A DNA stretch of 64,000 nt, taken from Cupriavidus taiwanensis LMG 19424 (lineage in GTDB: Bacteria; Pseudomonadota; Gammaproteobacteria; Burkholderiales; Burkholderiaceae). The position numbers and the translations under genes are program-made. The notes beneath the pieces are model-generated. The model worked only from the letters and a program-made list of their open reading frames with translations, did no database searches and was not told the origin of the DNA. Position 1 is the first letter of the stretch. Each line of letters begins with the position of its first letter. Shown here one piece after another: positions 27,819-39,152 of this stretch. The stretch is from the NCBI RefSeq assembly GCF_000069785.1, contig NC_010530.1, forward strand, positions 2,438,412 to 2,502,411, read 5' to 3'.

Positions 27819-29296
27819 GGAAGATGCTCCGGTTGCGCCGCGGCCGGCGGCGTGTCCTTCATCGCTTCGTAGCGATGCCACAGGTGGATCGCGGCGTAGG
27901 CGCGCCACGGTGCCCATTGCGCCGTGCGTTCATGCATCGCGCGCGCGGTGGTGACGCCCAGCACCTTGCGCAGCGCATAGTCGGTGCCGGGGAAGGCATC
28001 GGGCCAGCCCAGCGCGCGCATGGCGACATATTGCGCGGTCCAGTCGCCGATGCCGTCGATCTCGCTTAGCGCCGCCACCGCCTGCTCCGGCGCCGCGTGC
28101 GGGTCGAGCACCAGCGTGCCGTCGGCCACGCGGCGGGACAGGACCTTCAGCGTGCGCACCTTGCCCGGCGACACCCCGGCCTCGCGCAGCGCAGCCTCCG
28201 GCAGCGCGGCCACTGCCGCCGCGCCCGGAAAGGTGTAGCGCAGGCCGTCCGGCGGCGCGCCGTCCAGCACCTGCCCTGCGCGCTGCGCCAGCGCGGCCAG
28301 GATGCGCCTGGCCTGCACCACCGAAATCACCTGCCCCACCACCGCCCGCACCGCGATCTCGAAGCCGTCGACGCAGCCCGGCAGGCGCACGCCAGGCATG
28401 GCTTCGGCCAGTTCGCCCAGGTGCCGGTCCACCACGTCGGGACGGCAGCCCAGGTCGCACAGCCGCCGCACCTTGCCCAGCGCTTGCGGAATCGCCCGCG
28501 CGAGCGATGCCGACAGCGTCACGCGCAGCACCAGCCGGCGCGGCACATGTTCAATGCGAACCCAGCCGAGGTGGCTGCTGCCGCCGGCTTCCACCCGCAA
28601 CGTGCGCAGGTAGGCGCCGTCGCGGATGGCCTCGATGCCGTCGACCGCGCGCGTGGCCAGGAAGCGCAGCCACGCGTCCCAGGCGAACGGCGGGCGGTAG
28701 CCGAGCTCGAACACCAGCCGGTCGGCCACGCCGTCGGCGGCACGCCGGCGCAGCGCCAGCGGCGTCAGGCCGTAGCGGGTCTTCAGCACATCGTTGAAGC
28801 GGCGCACGCTGCCAAAGCCCGCCGCCAGCGCAACTTCGGTCACCGGCAGCGCGGTGTCGGCCAGCAGCCGCTTGGCCAGCAGCAGCCGCTGGGTCTGCGC
28901 GTACTCCAGCACCGACACGCCGAACTGCGCATCGAACAGCCGCCGCAGGTGCCGCTCGGTCACGCCGATGCGCGCCGCCAGCGCGGCCACGCTGCCATCG
29001 GCCATGAAGCCTTCGTCGATCAGGGTGGCGGCGGCCTGCGCGAGCCGGCCGGAAATATCGGCCAGGCCATGCCCCGGCGCCAGTTCAGGGCGGCAGCGCA
29101 GGCACGGGCGGAAGCCGTGCTTCTCCGCCGCGGCGGCGCTTTCATAAAACGAGCAGTTCTCACGCTTGGGGGTGCGTACCGCGCACACGGGCCGGCAGTA
29201 CACGCCGGTCGACGAGACGCCCACGAAGAAGCGCCCGTCGAAGCGGCGGTCGTGCGAGGCCACGGCCTTGTAGCAGGTATCGGGATCCAGGTTCAT
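27815..29296 (-). CDS. Ada-type sensor fused to AlkA DNA glycosylase
   Basis: 493 residues in three parts. Residues 1-80 are the Ada zinc/methyl-acceptor domain (GVYCRPVCAVRTPKRENC, then CLRCRPE). Residues 85-185 are an AraC-type HTH (VAALAARIGVTERHLRRLF). Residues 190-480 are AlkA-like, with helix-hairpin-helix IDGIGDWTAQYVAMRALG and the catalytic Asp in FPGTD. It should sense methyl phosphotriesters, activate repair genes and excise alkylated bases. E. coli Ada's own Ogt domain is absent; Ogt is the next, overlapping gene. Confidence 0.93.
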   Translation of the reverse strand: MNLDPDTCYKAVASHDRRFDGRFFVGVSSTGVYCRPVCAVRTPKRENCSFYESAAAAEKHGFRPCLRCRPELAPGHGLADISGRLAQAAATLIDEGFMADGSVAALAARIGVTERHLRRLFDAQFGVSVLEYAQTQRLLLAKRLLADTALPVTEVALAAGFGSVRRFNDVLKTRYGLTPLALRRRAADGVADRLVFELGYRPPFAWDAWLRFLATRAVDGIEAIRDGAYLRTLRVEAGGSSHLGWVRIEHVPRRLVLRVTLSASLARAIPQALGKVRRLCDLGCRPDVVDRHLGELAEAMPGVRLPGCVDGFEIAVRAVVGQVISVVQARRILAALAQRAGQVLDGAPPDGLRYTFPGAAAVAALPEAALREAGVSPGKVRTLKVLSRRVADGTLVLDPHAAPEQAVAALSEIDGIGDWTAQYVAMRALGWPDAFPGTDYALRKVLGVTTARAMHERTAQWAPWRAYAAIHLWHRYEAMKDTPPAAAQPEHLP

Positions 29297-29415
29297 GACG
29301 GCATGCTACCGCCGGATGGCGCCGCGCACGCGCTGGATTCGGACATTTCCCTCTGGCGCGCGGGGGTCGGTTGGGGCACAGTTGCGCTGCACATATCCTT
29401 CCCGTCGGAGATTCC

Positions 29416-32253
<2,838 letters not shown>

Positions 32254-32397
32254 CATGCCCCTGAAATACATCGGCAACCATACTCGCCGGGCGGCGGCGC
32301 TATCCGCGAGCGCGGGCGATCCGGCGTCTTTGCGGCGATGGCCTGCGGCGGGTCCCATGCGCGCCGTGCCAGGGGCCTTGCCCCGACCCCGGGTTGA

Positions 32398-32413
32398 CTG
32401 TATATTCGTACAG
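32398..32413 (+). promoter_or_regulatory. LexA (SOS) box
   Basis: CTGTATATTCGTACAG matches CTGT-N8-ACAG with the favoured TATA in the spacer. It is embedded in a promoter-like TTGA...TATAAG arrangement resembling the E. coli recA and umuDC promoters. The box is 25 bp upstream of the ATG at 32438. Confidence 0.7.
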
Positions 32414-32437
32414 TATAAGTCGATACAAGAGGTGTGG

Positions 32438-32812
32438 ATGTCAATCGTGCGAGCTGGCAGCAAGGCAGAAGCGCTCAGGCTTCTGGCCTCGGAAGGCGTG
32501 CTGGCGCTTGAGCTGGACTACGAGACCGGATGGCAGGACGCCGTCGAACTTGGCAGGCTCGGAGAAAAGCGCGGTATCAAGGTGCAGTATCGCGGACAAG
32601 AGAGCATCGCCGTCCGTTCCCGCGAGGCCCTGATCGAAGGGCTGGCCAAACCCAAGGCCACATTCCGTCAACGCAATCTCTATTGCCAGTTCGATCTCGG
32701 CACGCTGGCGGACCATGAACTACTCGACCTCGAAGCCAAGGCCACGCGGCTTGGGGACTATATTCTCGCCGGCCACCTGCTGCGCGAGGTCGACGGCGTG
32801 TGGCCGCAGTAA
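32438..32812 (+). CDS. Unknown 124-residue protein, probably SOS-regulated
   Basis: I do not recognise this protein. It is hydrophilic, with no signal peptide or membrane helix. It starts MSIVRAGSKAEALRLLASEG and has a central basic block (KPKATFRQRNLYCQFDLG) and C-terminal LGDYILAGHLLREVDGVWPQ. ATG 32438 follows a GAGGTG sequence. The upstream box is a near-ideal LexA site within the promoter, so DNA damage should induce it. SOS genes often encode repair factors, division inhibitors or toxins, but none can be assigned here. Confidence 0.7.
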   Translation: MSIVRAGSKAEALRLLASEGVLALELDYETGWQDAVELGRLGEKRGIKVQYRGQESIAVRSREALIEGLAKPKATFRQRNLYCQFDLGTLADHELLDLEAKATRLGDYILAGHLLREVDGVWPQ

Positions 32813-32847
32813 GCGGCCTGGGCCCGCCTGCGTTCACCATGAAATAA

Positions 32848-32872
32848 AGAAGCCGCCCTGCAGGCGGCTTCT
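32848..32872 (-). terminator. Hairpin terminator, probably for the minus-strand gene
   Basis: A perfect 10-bp stem (AGAAGCCGCC / GGCGGCTTCT) with loop CTGCA between two convergent genes. On the minus strand it is followed by TTTATTT; on the plus strand the T run is poor, though it could serve both. Confidence 0.7.
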
Positions 32873-32914
32873 GTTACGTCGTGCCGGTCACGGCGGTCAC
32901 GCCAATCCCCCGGA

Positions 32915-33487
32915 TCAATGCCAGACCCGCGTCGCGTTGGTCCAGCGCGCCGCGCATGACTGCGCCACCGGCGCGTCGATGATGTCGTTGGCGGCATCGT
33001 CGGCCGGTGCCGCCGCGGCAGTCTCCAGCGCGGTGCGCCACAGCACTGCCGACACCAGCGTCTTGCACTGGCGGCGTTCGCCATGCGCCAGCGCCAACAG
33101 CCGCTCGTAGCCGTCGATCACGATCAGGCGGTCGCCATGGCGCGGCTGCAGCGTAAGCGTGAACAGGTGGTCGCACTCGCACTGCATGCGGCCGCCGCTG
33201 ACCGCCACCACGATGGCGCCGGGCAAGGCGATGCCGCTGCCGTGCACCTCGGCGCGCAGGCGCGCCAGGTGCGCCTGCACGCGCGGGTCCGGGGCGGCGC
33301 CGACGCTGGCCGCCATCTGCGCGGGCAGCGCCGAGAGTGCCATCAGCTCGGCCGGCGACACCGCCAGCGTGTACGCCTGCAGCATGGGGCGATAGGTCGC
33401 CACCACCGCGCGCAGCCGGTGCGGCGCGCTGTCATCATGCCCTGCGTGCGGCGCACCGTCGGGCCCGCGAAACTGCATCGTGTCCAT
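32915..33487 (-). CDS. Unknown 190-residue protein
   Basis: I do not recognise a family. It starts MDTMQFRGPDGAPHAGHDD after an AGGAG at good spacing. A middle region (IVVAVSGGRMQCECDHLFTLTLQPRHGDRLIVIDGYERLL) looks like a compact beta-rich fold with two Cys (CEC) that could bind a metal. No signal peptide or membrane helix. It lies 32 bp downstream of an acyl-CoA dehydrogenase gene on the same strand and may be co-transcribed. Codon use looks like a real gene. Confidence 0.65.
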   Translation of the reverse strand: MDTMQFRGPDGAPHAGHDDSAPHRLRAVVATYRPMLQAYTLAVSPAELMALSALPAQMAASVGAAPDPRVQAHLARLRAEVHGSGIALPGAIVVAVSGGRMQCECDHLFTLTLQPRHGDRLIVIDGYERLLALAHGERRQCKTLVSAVLWRTALETAAAAPADDAANDIIDAPVAQSCAARWTNATRVWH

Positions 33488-33519
33488 GTCCACTCCTGCC
33501 ACGCCGGGCCGTTGGGGGG

Positions 33520-34677
33520 TCAGTCGCGCAGCAGATGCTTGGCGATGATCATCTGCTGGATCTGCGTGGTGCCTTCATACAGGCGCAGCAGGCGCACATC
33601 GCGGTAGAAGCGCTCGGCCTTGTATTCGGCGATATAGCCGGCGCCACCGTGGATCTGCACCGCGCGGTCGGCAACGCGGCCCACCATCTCGGTACAGAAC
33701 ATCTTGGTGCACGAAGCCAGCATGCTGACTTCCGGATCGCTCTTGCCGGCGGGCTTGGCGTCGTAGCGCTGGGCACAGTCGCGCACCATCGACAGGCCCG
33801 CGTAGAGCTCGGCCTGGCTGTCAGCCAGCATCGCCTGGATCAGCTGGAAGTCGCCGATCGGGCGGCCGAACTGCTTGCGCTCCTTGGCATACGCCACTGC
33901 ATCGGTGATGAGCCGGTGCGCCATGCCGCAGGCCAGCGCCGACAGGTGCAGGCGGCCGCGGTCCAGCACCTTCATGGCGGTCTTGAAGCCCACCCCCGGC
34001 ACGCCGCCGATAATGTTGGCGGCCGGCACGCGCACGTTCTCGAGCACCACGTCGCAGGTCTTGGTGCCGCGCTGGCCCATCTTCTTGTCGGGCTTGCCCA
34101 GCGAGATGCCCGGGGTGTCGGCCGGCACGATGAACGACGAAATGCCGCCGGCGCCGGGTCCGCCGGTGCGCGCCATCAGCGTGAAGGCGCCCGCGCGCGG
34201 CGCGTTGGTGATGAAGCGCTTGGTGCCGTTGATCACATAGTGGTCGCCGTCCAGCTCCGCCTTGGTCTGCAGCGACGCCGCATCGGAGCCGGCGTTGGGC
34301 TCGGTCAGCGCGAACGAGATGATCATCTCGCCGCTGGCGATGCGCGGCAGGTACTGCTGCTTCTGTTCCTCGGTGCCGTCCATCAGGATGCCCTGCGAAC
34401 CGATGCCGACGTTGGTGCCGAAGACCGAGCGGAAGGCGAACGCGGTATGGCCGAGGTCGTAGACCACATCGCATTCCTGCGACATCGACAGGCCGATGCC
34501 GCCGTAGTTCTCGGGGATGGAGATGCCGAACAGCCCCATCTCCTTCATGTCGGCGACGATGTCGGCGGGCACGTCGTCGGTTTCCTCCAGCGTGTCTTCG
34601 GCGGGCTTCAGGCGTTCGTCGATGAAACGCTGCACCGAGGCGCGCAGCAGGGCAAAGGATTCTTGGTCTAGGGCCAT
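33520..34677 (-). CDS. Acyl-CoA dehydrogenase
   Basis: 385 residues, a full-length flavoprotein. Signatures: FALTEPNAGSDAAS for the FAD/substrate site, GGAGYIAEY, and RLYEGTTQIQQMIIAKHLL with the catalytic Glu position of short/medium-chain enzymes. It oxidises an acyl-CoA to the enoyl-CoA. ATG 34677 has GGAG upstream; six extra codons are open. Direct repeats upstream (34739-34790) suggest regulation. Confidence 0.95.
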   Translation of the reverse strand: MALDQESFALLRASVQRFIDERLKPAEDTLEETDDVPADIVADMKEMGLFGISIPENYGGIGLSMSQECDVVYDLGHTAFAFRSVFGTNVGIGSQGILMDGTEEQKQQYLPRIASGEMIISFALTEPNAGSDAASLQTKAELDGDHYVINGTKRFITNAPRAGAFTLMARTGGPGAGGISSFIVPADTPGISLGKPDKKMGQRGTKTCDVVLENVRVPAANIIGGVPGVGFKTAMKVLDRGRLHLSALACGMAHRLITDAVAYAKERKQFGRPIGDFQLIQAMLADSQAELYAGLSMVRDCAQRYDAKPAGKSDPEVSMLASCTKMFCTEMVGRVADRAVQIHGGAGYIAEYKAERFYRDVRLLRLYEGTTQIQQMIIAKHLLRD

Positions 34678-34738
34678 GAGGATTCTCCGGGTCAAGCCAG
34701 TTCGTCAGTCTGGCCGCCTATGGTACGCCGGTGGCAAG

Positions 34739-34790
34739 ATTTGACAATCCATTGGTTCTTGGACAGAAGCGTCAGCAAAATTTGACAATC
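34739..34790 (-). promoter_or_regulatory. Direct repeats upstream of the acyl-CoA dehydrogenase gene
   Basis: ATTTGACAATC occurs at 34739-34749 and again at 34780-34790, exactly 41 bp apart (about four turns), in a short AT-rich stretch upstream of the dehydrogenase start. Likely regulator sites or tandem promoter elements. Confidence 0.4.
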
Positions 34791-34806
34791 GGCAGCTACG
34801 CCCCCC

Positions 34807-36588
34807 TCACGCGACGGACAGCAAGCCGGCCATGCCAATGGCCAGCGCCGCCAGCGCATCCCCCGCAATCAGCCCCCCGCCCAGCAGCGACGCGGTATTC
34901 ATGTCGCGTGGCAGGCCTTGCCGGCCGGCACCGGGGGCGCCGAGCGCAGCGCCCACGCTGGCCAGCACGCCACCCGCGGCCATCCAAGCTGCCGCCGCCA
35001 GGTTGACAAAGCCGCCGAACGACGACGCATAGGGCGACGGCAGGATCACCGCGTCCAGCACGAAATCCGCAGCCTGCCCGCGCCGTCCGGAACGCGCAAA
35101 GCGCTGCCAGGCAGAATGGCCAAGGATGGCGCGGCGCAACAGCGCGGTGGCCAGCCCGATGCCGAGGCCCGCCGCCACCGCCAGGTACTGGCCGGCGCGG
35201 TCCTGCGACAAGCCATGCAACACGCCCACGATCTTGTAGGTCATGGCCGAAGTCCAGCGCGCCGGCTGCTGGTCGGCCGGCAGGCGGGTCTGGTCCAGCG
35301 CCAGCACCGGATAGGCCTGCAGGAACAGCCGCGCCATCGCCACCGCGACCAGTGCGCCGACCACGATGCCCGCCACCTGGTAGCCGAACTGCACCATGCG
35401 GTCGCTGCCCAGGCGCCAGCCGGTGGAGCGGTCCTGCTGCATGTCGCTGGCTTCGGCCGTGGCCACCAGCAATACCGTGGCGGCGATCAGGCCGACCTGC
35501 GGCGCGCGCAGGCCCGCGGCCGCCATCAGGATCACCGACAGCACGAATGCCGACGAAATCGGGTTCTGGTCGACCATGCCGACCGAAATGCCGTTGACCA
35601 GCGCAAACACCAGCGCCAGCAGCACGGCGATCAACTGGAATGCCAGCGGCTGCCCGAACCACATCACCCCCGCTGCCACCGTGGCTGCGCCCCACAGCAG
35701 GGCCCACGCCGCCACCCAGCCCATGCCCGGTCCCCGCCGTTGCTCCGCCGGACGCGGCTTGTGCTGCGCCCGCCAGCGCCGGCACGCCTGCGCCAGCAAC
35801 TGCGCCAGGTCGACGACCGCCGCGCCCAGGATCATGCCCAATGCCACCAGGAAGGTGGCCTTGCGATAGGGCTCGCCCGGCGCGAGCCAGCCGGCGGCGA
35901 TGAACCACGGCGTCATGGCCCAGCCCGCCAGCCCGCCCACCAGCGCGGCAACGCCCACGCGCGCGCCGACGATCATGCCGGCGCCGAAGGTCGCCGCGGA
36001 CAGGTCCAGCGCCGCCAGCCACGGCACGCGCCCGGACCCAAGCCCGCTCGCCAGCCCCAGTGCCATGCCGCCGCCAAGCCGCGCCACCGAGCGCCGCAGC
36101 AGCGCGGGGTCGGTCAGCGCGCGCAGGATGTTGGCCACCGCCAGCCCGGAGGGAAAGGTCAACTGCATGCGGTCCACCAGCAACGGCGTATAAAGCATGC
36201 CCACGCCCACCCCGAACATGCCGATGCACAGCAAGTACAGCACCAGTTGCCAGAGCGGCGGCTGCGCCATGCCCAGCCATGCCATCGCCTGCAGCACCAC
36301 CGCCATGCCGCCCATGCCCGCCACCGATGCCGCCGCGGTCTGGATGTAGTTGGCGCCATGGCGGCCGGATGCGCCGTAGCCGGCGGTCACCACCGAGCCC
36401 AGGATGCCGGCCAGCACCTGCCCGCCGACAAAGAACCCCAGCGAGAAATTCATGTATGCCGCGGCGACGCCGCCCAGCGGACCGAGCACGAGCATGCCGG
36501 CCGCGCCCAGCATCAGGTGGTATTGCCAGCTGCCCGGCGGTGGCAGCCAGGCCGCGCGTGGCGCGGCATCGGTAGGCAGGACGGGCAT
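34807..36588 (-). CDS. OPT-superfamily transporter
   Basis: 593 residues with about 14-16 membrane helices. GGQVLAGILGSVVTAGYGASGRHGANYIQTAAASVAGMGG near the start and MQLTFPSGLAVANILRAL are hallmarks of the oligopeptide transporter (OPT/YSL) superfamily. Family members move peptides or metal chelates. It diverges from a FAD monooxygenase gene behind MarR-like operators. A link to the monooxygenase substrate is possible but not shown. Confidence 0.9.
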   Translation of the reverse strand: MPVLPTDAAPRAAWLPPPGSWQYHLMLGAAGMLVLGPLGGVAAAYMNFSLGFFVGGQVLAGILGSVVTAGYGASGRHGANYIQTAAASVAGMGGMAVVLQAMAWLGMAQPPLWQLVLYLLCIGMFGVGVGMLYTPLLVDRMQLTFPSGLAVANILRALTDPALLRRSVARLGGGMALGLASGLGSGRVPWLAALDLSAATFGAGMIVGARVGVAALVGGLAGWAMTPWFIAAGWLAPGEPYRKATFLVALGMILGAAVVDLAQLLAQACRRWRAQHKPRPAEQRRGPGMGWVAAWALLWGAATVAAGVMWFGQPLAFQLIAVLLALVFALVNGISVGMVDQNPISSAFVLSVILMAAAGLRAPQVGLIAATVLLVATAEASDMQQDRSTGWRLGSDRMVQFGYQVAGIVVGALVAVAMARLFLQAYPVLALDQTRLPADQQPARWTSAMTYKIVGVLHGLSQDRAGQYLAVAAGLGIGLATALLRRAILGHSAWQRFARSGRRGQAADFVLDAVILPSPYASSFGGFVNLAAAAWMAAGGVLASVGAALGAPGAGRQGLPRDMNTASLLGGGLIAGDALAALAIGMAGLLSVA

Positions 36589-36704
36589 GGCGGGGTGCCT
36601 TCAGCGGAACAGTGTGCCTGTTACGAAGCATAGGCGAGGCCTGGCCCCGCGGTGGCGGCTGGTTTGCGTTACCGCAGTACCGGCGCGGACCGCGGGGTTT
36701 ACAC

Positions 36705-36755
36705 TAGTTTCGCACGCAACTAAATAGCCGATATAGTTGCGCCCACAACTATCTC
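36705..36755 (+). promoter_or_regulatory. Two MarR-like dyads
   Basis: TAGTTTCGCACGCAACTA (36705-36722) and the dyad ATAGTTG-N6-CAACTAT (36733-36752) share half-sites TAGTTG/CAACTA and are 29 bp apart centre to centre. They lie directly before the monooxygenase ATG (36773) and between it and the divergent OPT gene. The third gene of the operon encodes a MarR protein, the likely binder. Confidence 0.6.
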
Positions 36756-36772
36756 ATAGACCCTAGCCAGCC

Positions 36773-38461
36773 ATGCCAGACCTGCACGCACCTCGCCTGC
36801 CGGTGCCGCCCGCACCGCCGCCCGATTCGTCCCGCCCCTGGCCGCAGCGCATCCCGGTACTGATTGCCGGCGGCGGCCCGGTCGGCCTGACCCTGGCCGC
36901 GCTGCTGGCGCGCCAGGGCATTGCCGCGCTGGTGGTGGAAGCCGACGACGGCTACTGCGCCGGCAGCCGCGCAATCTGCATGGCGCGGCGCTCGCTGGAA
37001 ATCCTGGGCTGGGCCGGCGCCGACCGGGCCACGGTAGCAACCGGCCTGCCGTGGGTCGGCGGGCGCAGCTACTACCGCGACACGCAAGTGCTGCACTTCC
37101 AGATGCCGAGCGAGCCGGGCGAGCGCTTTGCGCCGATGGTCAACATCCAGCAGTACTACCTGGAGGCCTTCGCCCACGATGCCGCGCTGCGCGGCGCGTC
37201 GCCCGCCGACGTGCGCTTCGGCGCGCGCCTGCGGACGCTGCGCCAGCACCCCGGCGGCGTGGTCGCCGAGATCGAGACCGGCGACGGCGTGGTGCAGGTC
37301 GATGCGCAATGGCTGGTGGCTTGCGACGGCGGACGCAGCACGGTGCGCGAGCAACTGGGCCTGCGCATGGAGGGTACCCAGTACGAAGGCCGCTACGTGA
37401 TCGTCGATATCGTGCAGAAAACCCGGCGCGAGGTGGAGCGGCTCGCGTGGTTCGACCCGCCCTCCAATCCCGGCTCGACCCTGCTGATGCACCGGCAGCC
37501 CGACGATGTCTGGCGCATCGACTACCAGATCCGCGACGACGAAGACCCCGACGAGGCGGTCAGGCCCGAGAACGTGCTGCCGCGCGTGCAGAGCCACCTG
37601 GACATGATCGGCGAGACCGAGCCGTGGCGGCCGCTGTGGATCTCGATGTACAACGCCAAGTGCCTGACCCTGCAGGACTACCGCCATGGCCGCGTGCTGT
37701 TCGCCGGCGACGCCGCGCACCTGGTGCCGATCTTCGGCGTGCGCGGGCTCAATTCTGGACTGGACGATGCCGGCAACCTGGCGTGGAAGCTGGCCTGGGT
37801 GCTGCGCGGCGAGGCCGGCGACAGCCTGCTCGATACCTACTCCGCCGAGCGCCTGCACGCCACGCGCCAGAACCTTGCCTACGGCGCCAAGAGCACCGAG
37901 TTCATGGCGCCGCCCGATTTCGCCTTCAGGCTGATGCGCGAGGCCACGCTGCGGCTGGCGCCGTCCGAGCCGGCGGTGCGTTCGCTGATCAATCCGCGCC
38001 AGTCGGCACCGATTGTCTATGTCGATTCGGCGCTGAACGGTCCCAGCGACTTCGGCACCGACTGCCCGGGCGCGGCACCGGGCGTGCCCGCGCCAGAACT
38101 GCGCGTAGACGGGCCGGACGGCATCCGGCATCTGACGCAATGCTTCGGGCAGCGCTTCACGCTGCTCTGGTTCCGGCATGGCGGCGATCGAGCGGCGCTG
38201 CCCGAGCCGCTGGCCGCGCTCACGCAGGAACATCGACAAGCCGTGCAAGCGTACCAGGTCGTCACCGGCGCCGCGGGCGTCGGAGACGACCTGGCCGACG
38301 TCGACGGCAAGGCCCACGCCCGCTATGGTGCCAACCCCGGCACGCTGTACCTGATCCGTCCCGATGGCTATGTGCTGGCACGCTGGCGCGAACCGTCATG
38401 GGACGCCGTGCGCGCCACTCTCGCCCCCCTGCTGCAATCCGGAGCCCGCCATGCAAGCTGA
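36773..38461 (+). CDS. FAD-dependent aromatic hydroxylase (MhpA/PheA-like)
   Basis: 562 residues. The FAD-binding N-terminus VLIAGGGPVGLTLAALLARQGI (29-50), the middle DG motif VACDGGRSTVREQLG, and GRVLFAGDAAHLVPIFGVRGLNSGLDDAGNLAWKL are class A flavoprotein monooxygenase signatures. A C-terminal thioredoxin-like domain is present, as in phenol/3-HPP hydroxylases. It should hydroxylate a phenolic substrate with NAD(P)H and O2. It leads an operon with a DUF2783-like gene (11-base overlap) and a MarR gene. Confidence 0.93.
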   Translation: MPDLHAPRLPVPPAPPPDSSRPWPQRIPVLIAGGGPVGLTLAALLARQGIAALVVEADDGYCAGSRAICMARRSLEILGWAGADRATVATGLPWVGGRSYYRDTQVLHFQMPSEPGERFAPMVNIQQYYLEAFAHDAALRGASPADVRFGARLRTLRQHPGGVVAEIETGDGVVQVDAQWLVACDGGRSTVREQLGLRMEGTQYEGRYVIVDIVQKTRREVERLAWFDPPSNPGSTLLMHRQPDDVWRIDYQIRDDEDPDEAVRPENVLPRVQSHLDMIGETEPWRPLWISMYNAKCLTLQDYRHGRVLFAGDAAHLVPIFGVRGLNSGLDDAGNLAWKLAWVLRGEAGDSLLDTYSAERLHATRQNLAYGAKSTEFMAPPDFAFRLMREATLRLAPSEPAVRSLINPRQSAPIVYVDSALNGPSDFGTDCPGAAPGVPAPELRVDGPDGIRHLTQCFGQRFTLLWFRHGGDRAALPEPLAALTQEHRQAVQAYQVVTGAAGVGDDLADVDGKAHARYGANPGTLYLIRPDGYVLARWREPSWDAVRATLAPLLQSGARHAS

Positions 38462-38678
38462 AGACCTCGACCAGGCCTATACCCGACTGTGCGAAGCCAT
38501 GGGCCGCACCGGCGAAGCGCGCGCGCCGCTGCTGCTCGCAATGGTGTGCCTGGGCCTGATGAGCCGCCAGCAAGCGCTGGCGCCGGTGCTGGCGCTGATC
38601 GACGAGGCTGAGGCGCGCAGCCGGCAAGAGGGGCCCGGGGGCTCTACAATGCCGACGCCCGAAACCGAAACGCCATGA
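38451..38678 (+). CDS. DUF2783-like small protein
   Basis: 75 residues: MQAEDLDQAYTRLCEAMGRTGEARAPLLLAMVCLGLMSR. Its length and pattern fit DUF2783, a small family often found beside FAD monooxygenases. The start lies 11 bases inside the monooxygenase gene and the stop overlaps the MarR start (ATGA), so all three are coupled. It may be an accessory subunit; function is not established. Confidence 0.75.
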   Translation: MQAEDLDQAYTRLCEAMGRTGEARAPLLLAMVCLGLMSRQQALAPVLALIDEAEARSRQEGPGGSTMPTPETETP

Positions 38679-39148
38679 AGCCACTGCCACGCCTCGAACA
38701 GTTCCTGACCTACCGCCTGCACCAGGTCAACAAGCTCAGCGACAAGGACAGCGCCGCCGCCTACCTGGAGCAATGCGGGCTGCTGCTCAGCGAGGGGCGC
38801 TGCCTGGCGGCGATCGGGGCGTTCGCGCCGCTGTCGGTCAATGCCCTGGCGCAGCGCGCCAACCTGACCAAGGGCCAGGCCAGCCGCTCGGCACAGGCGC
38901 TGGTGGCGCGCGGGCTGGTCAGCAAGGAAGCCAGCGCGGCCGACGGGCGCGGCGTGGTGCTGTCGCTGACGGCGCAGGGCAAGCCGCTGTACCGGCAGGC
39001 GATCGCCATGATCGCCCGGCGCAATGAAGAGATCTTCGGCTGCCTGAGTGAAGACGAGCAGGCGCTGCTGGGCAGCCTGCTCGACCGGCTGGTGGCGCAC
39101 GCCGGCCAGCAGGACGCGGAAGCCCCCGACGACGACGCGGACGCCTGA
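38675..39148 (+). CDS. MarR-family regulator
   Basis: 157 residues. The winged helix LSVNALAQRANLTKGQASRSAQALVARGLVSKEASAADGRGVVLSLTAQG has the MarR wing (DGRG). It is the last gene of the monooxygenase operon, overlapping the previous gene. It probably represses the operon through the two dyads at 36705-36755 and releases on binding a phenolic ligand. Confidence 0.92.
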   Translation: MKPLPRLEQFLTYRLHQVNKLSDKDSAAAYLEQCGLLLSEGRCLAAIGAFAPLSVNALAQRANLTKGQASRSAQALVARGLVSKEASAADGRGVVLSLTAQGKPLYRQAIAMIARRNEEIFGCLSEDEQALLGSLLDRLVAHAGQQDAEAPDDDADA

Positions 39149-39152
39149 GCGC

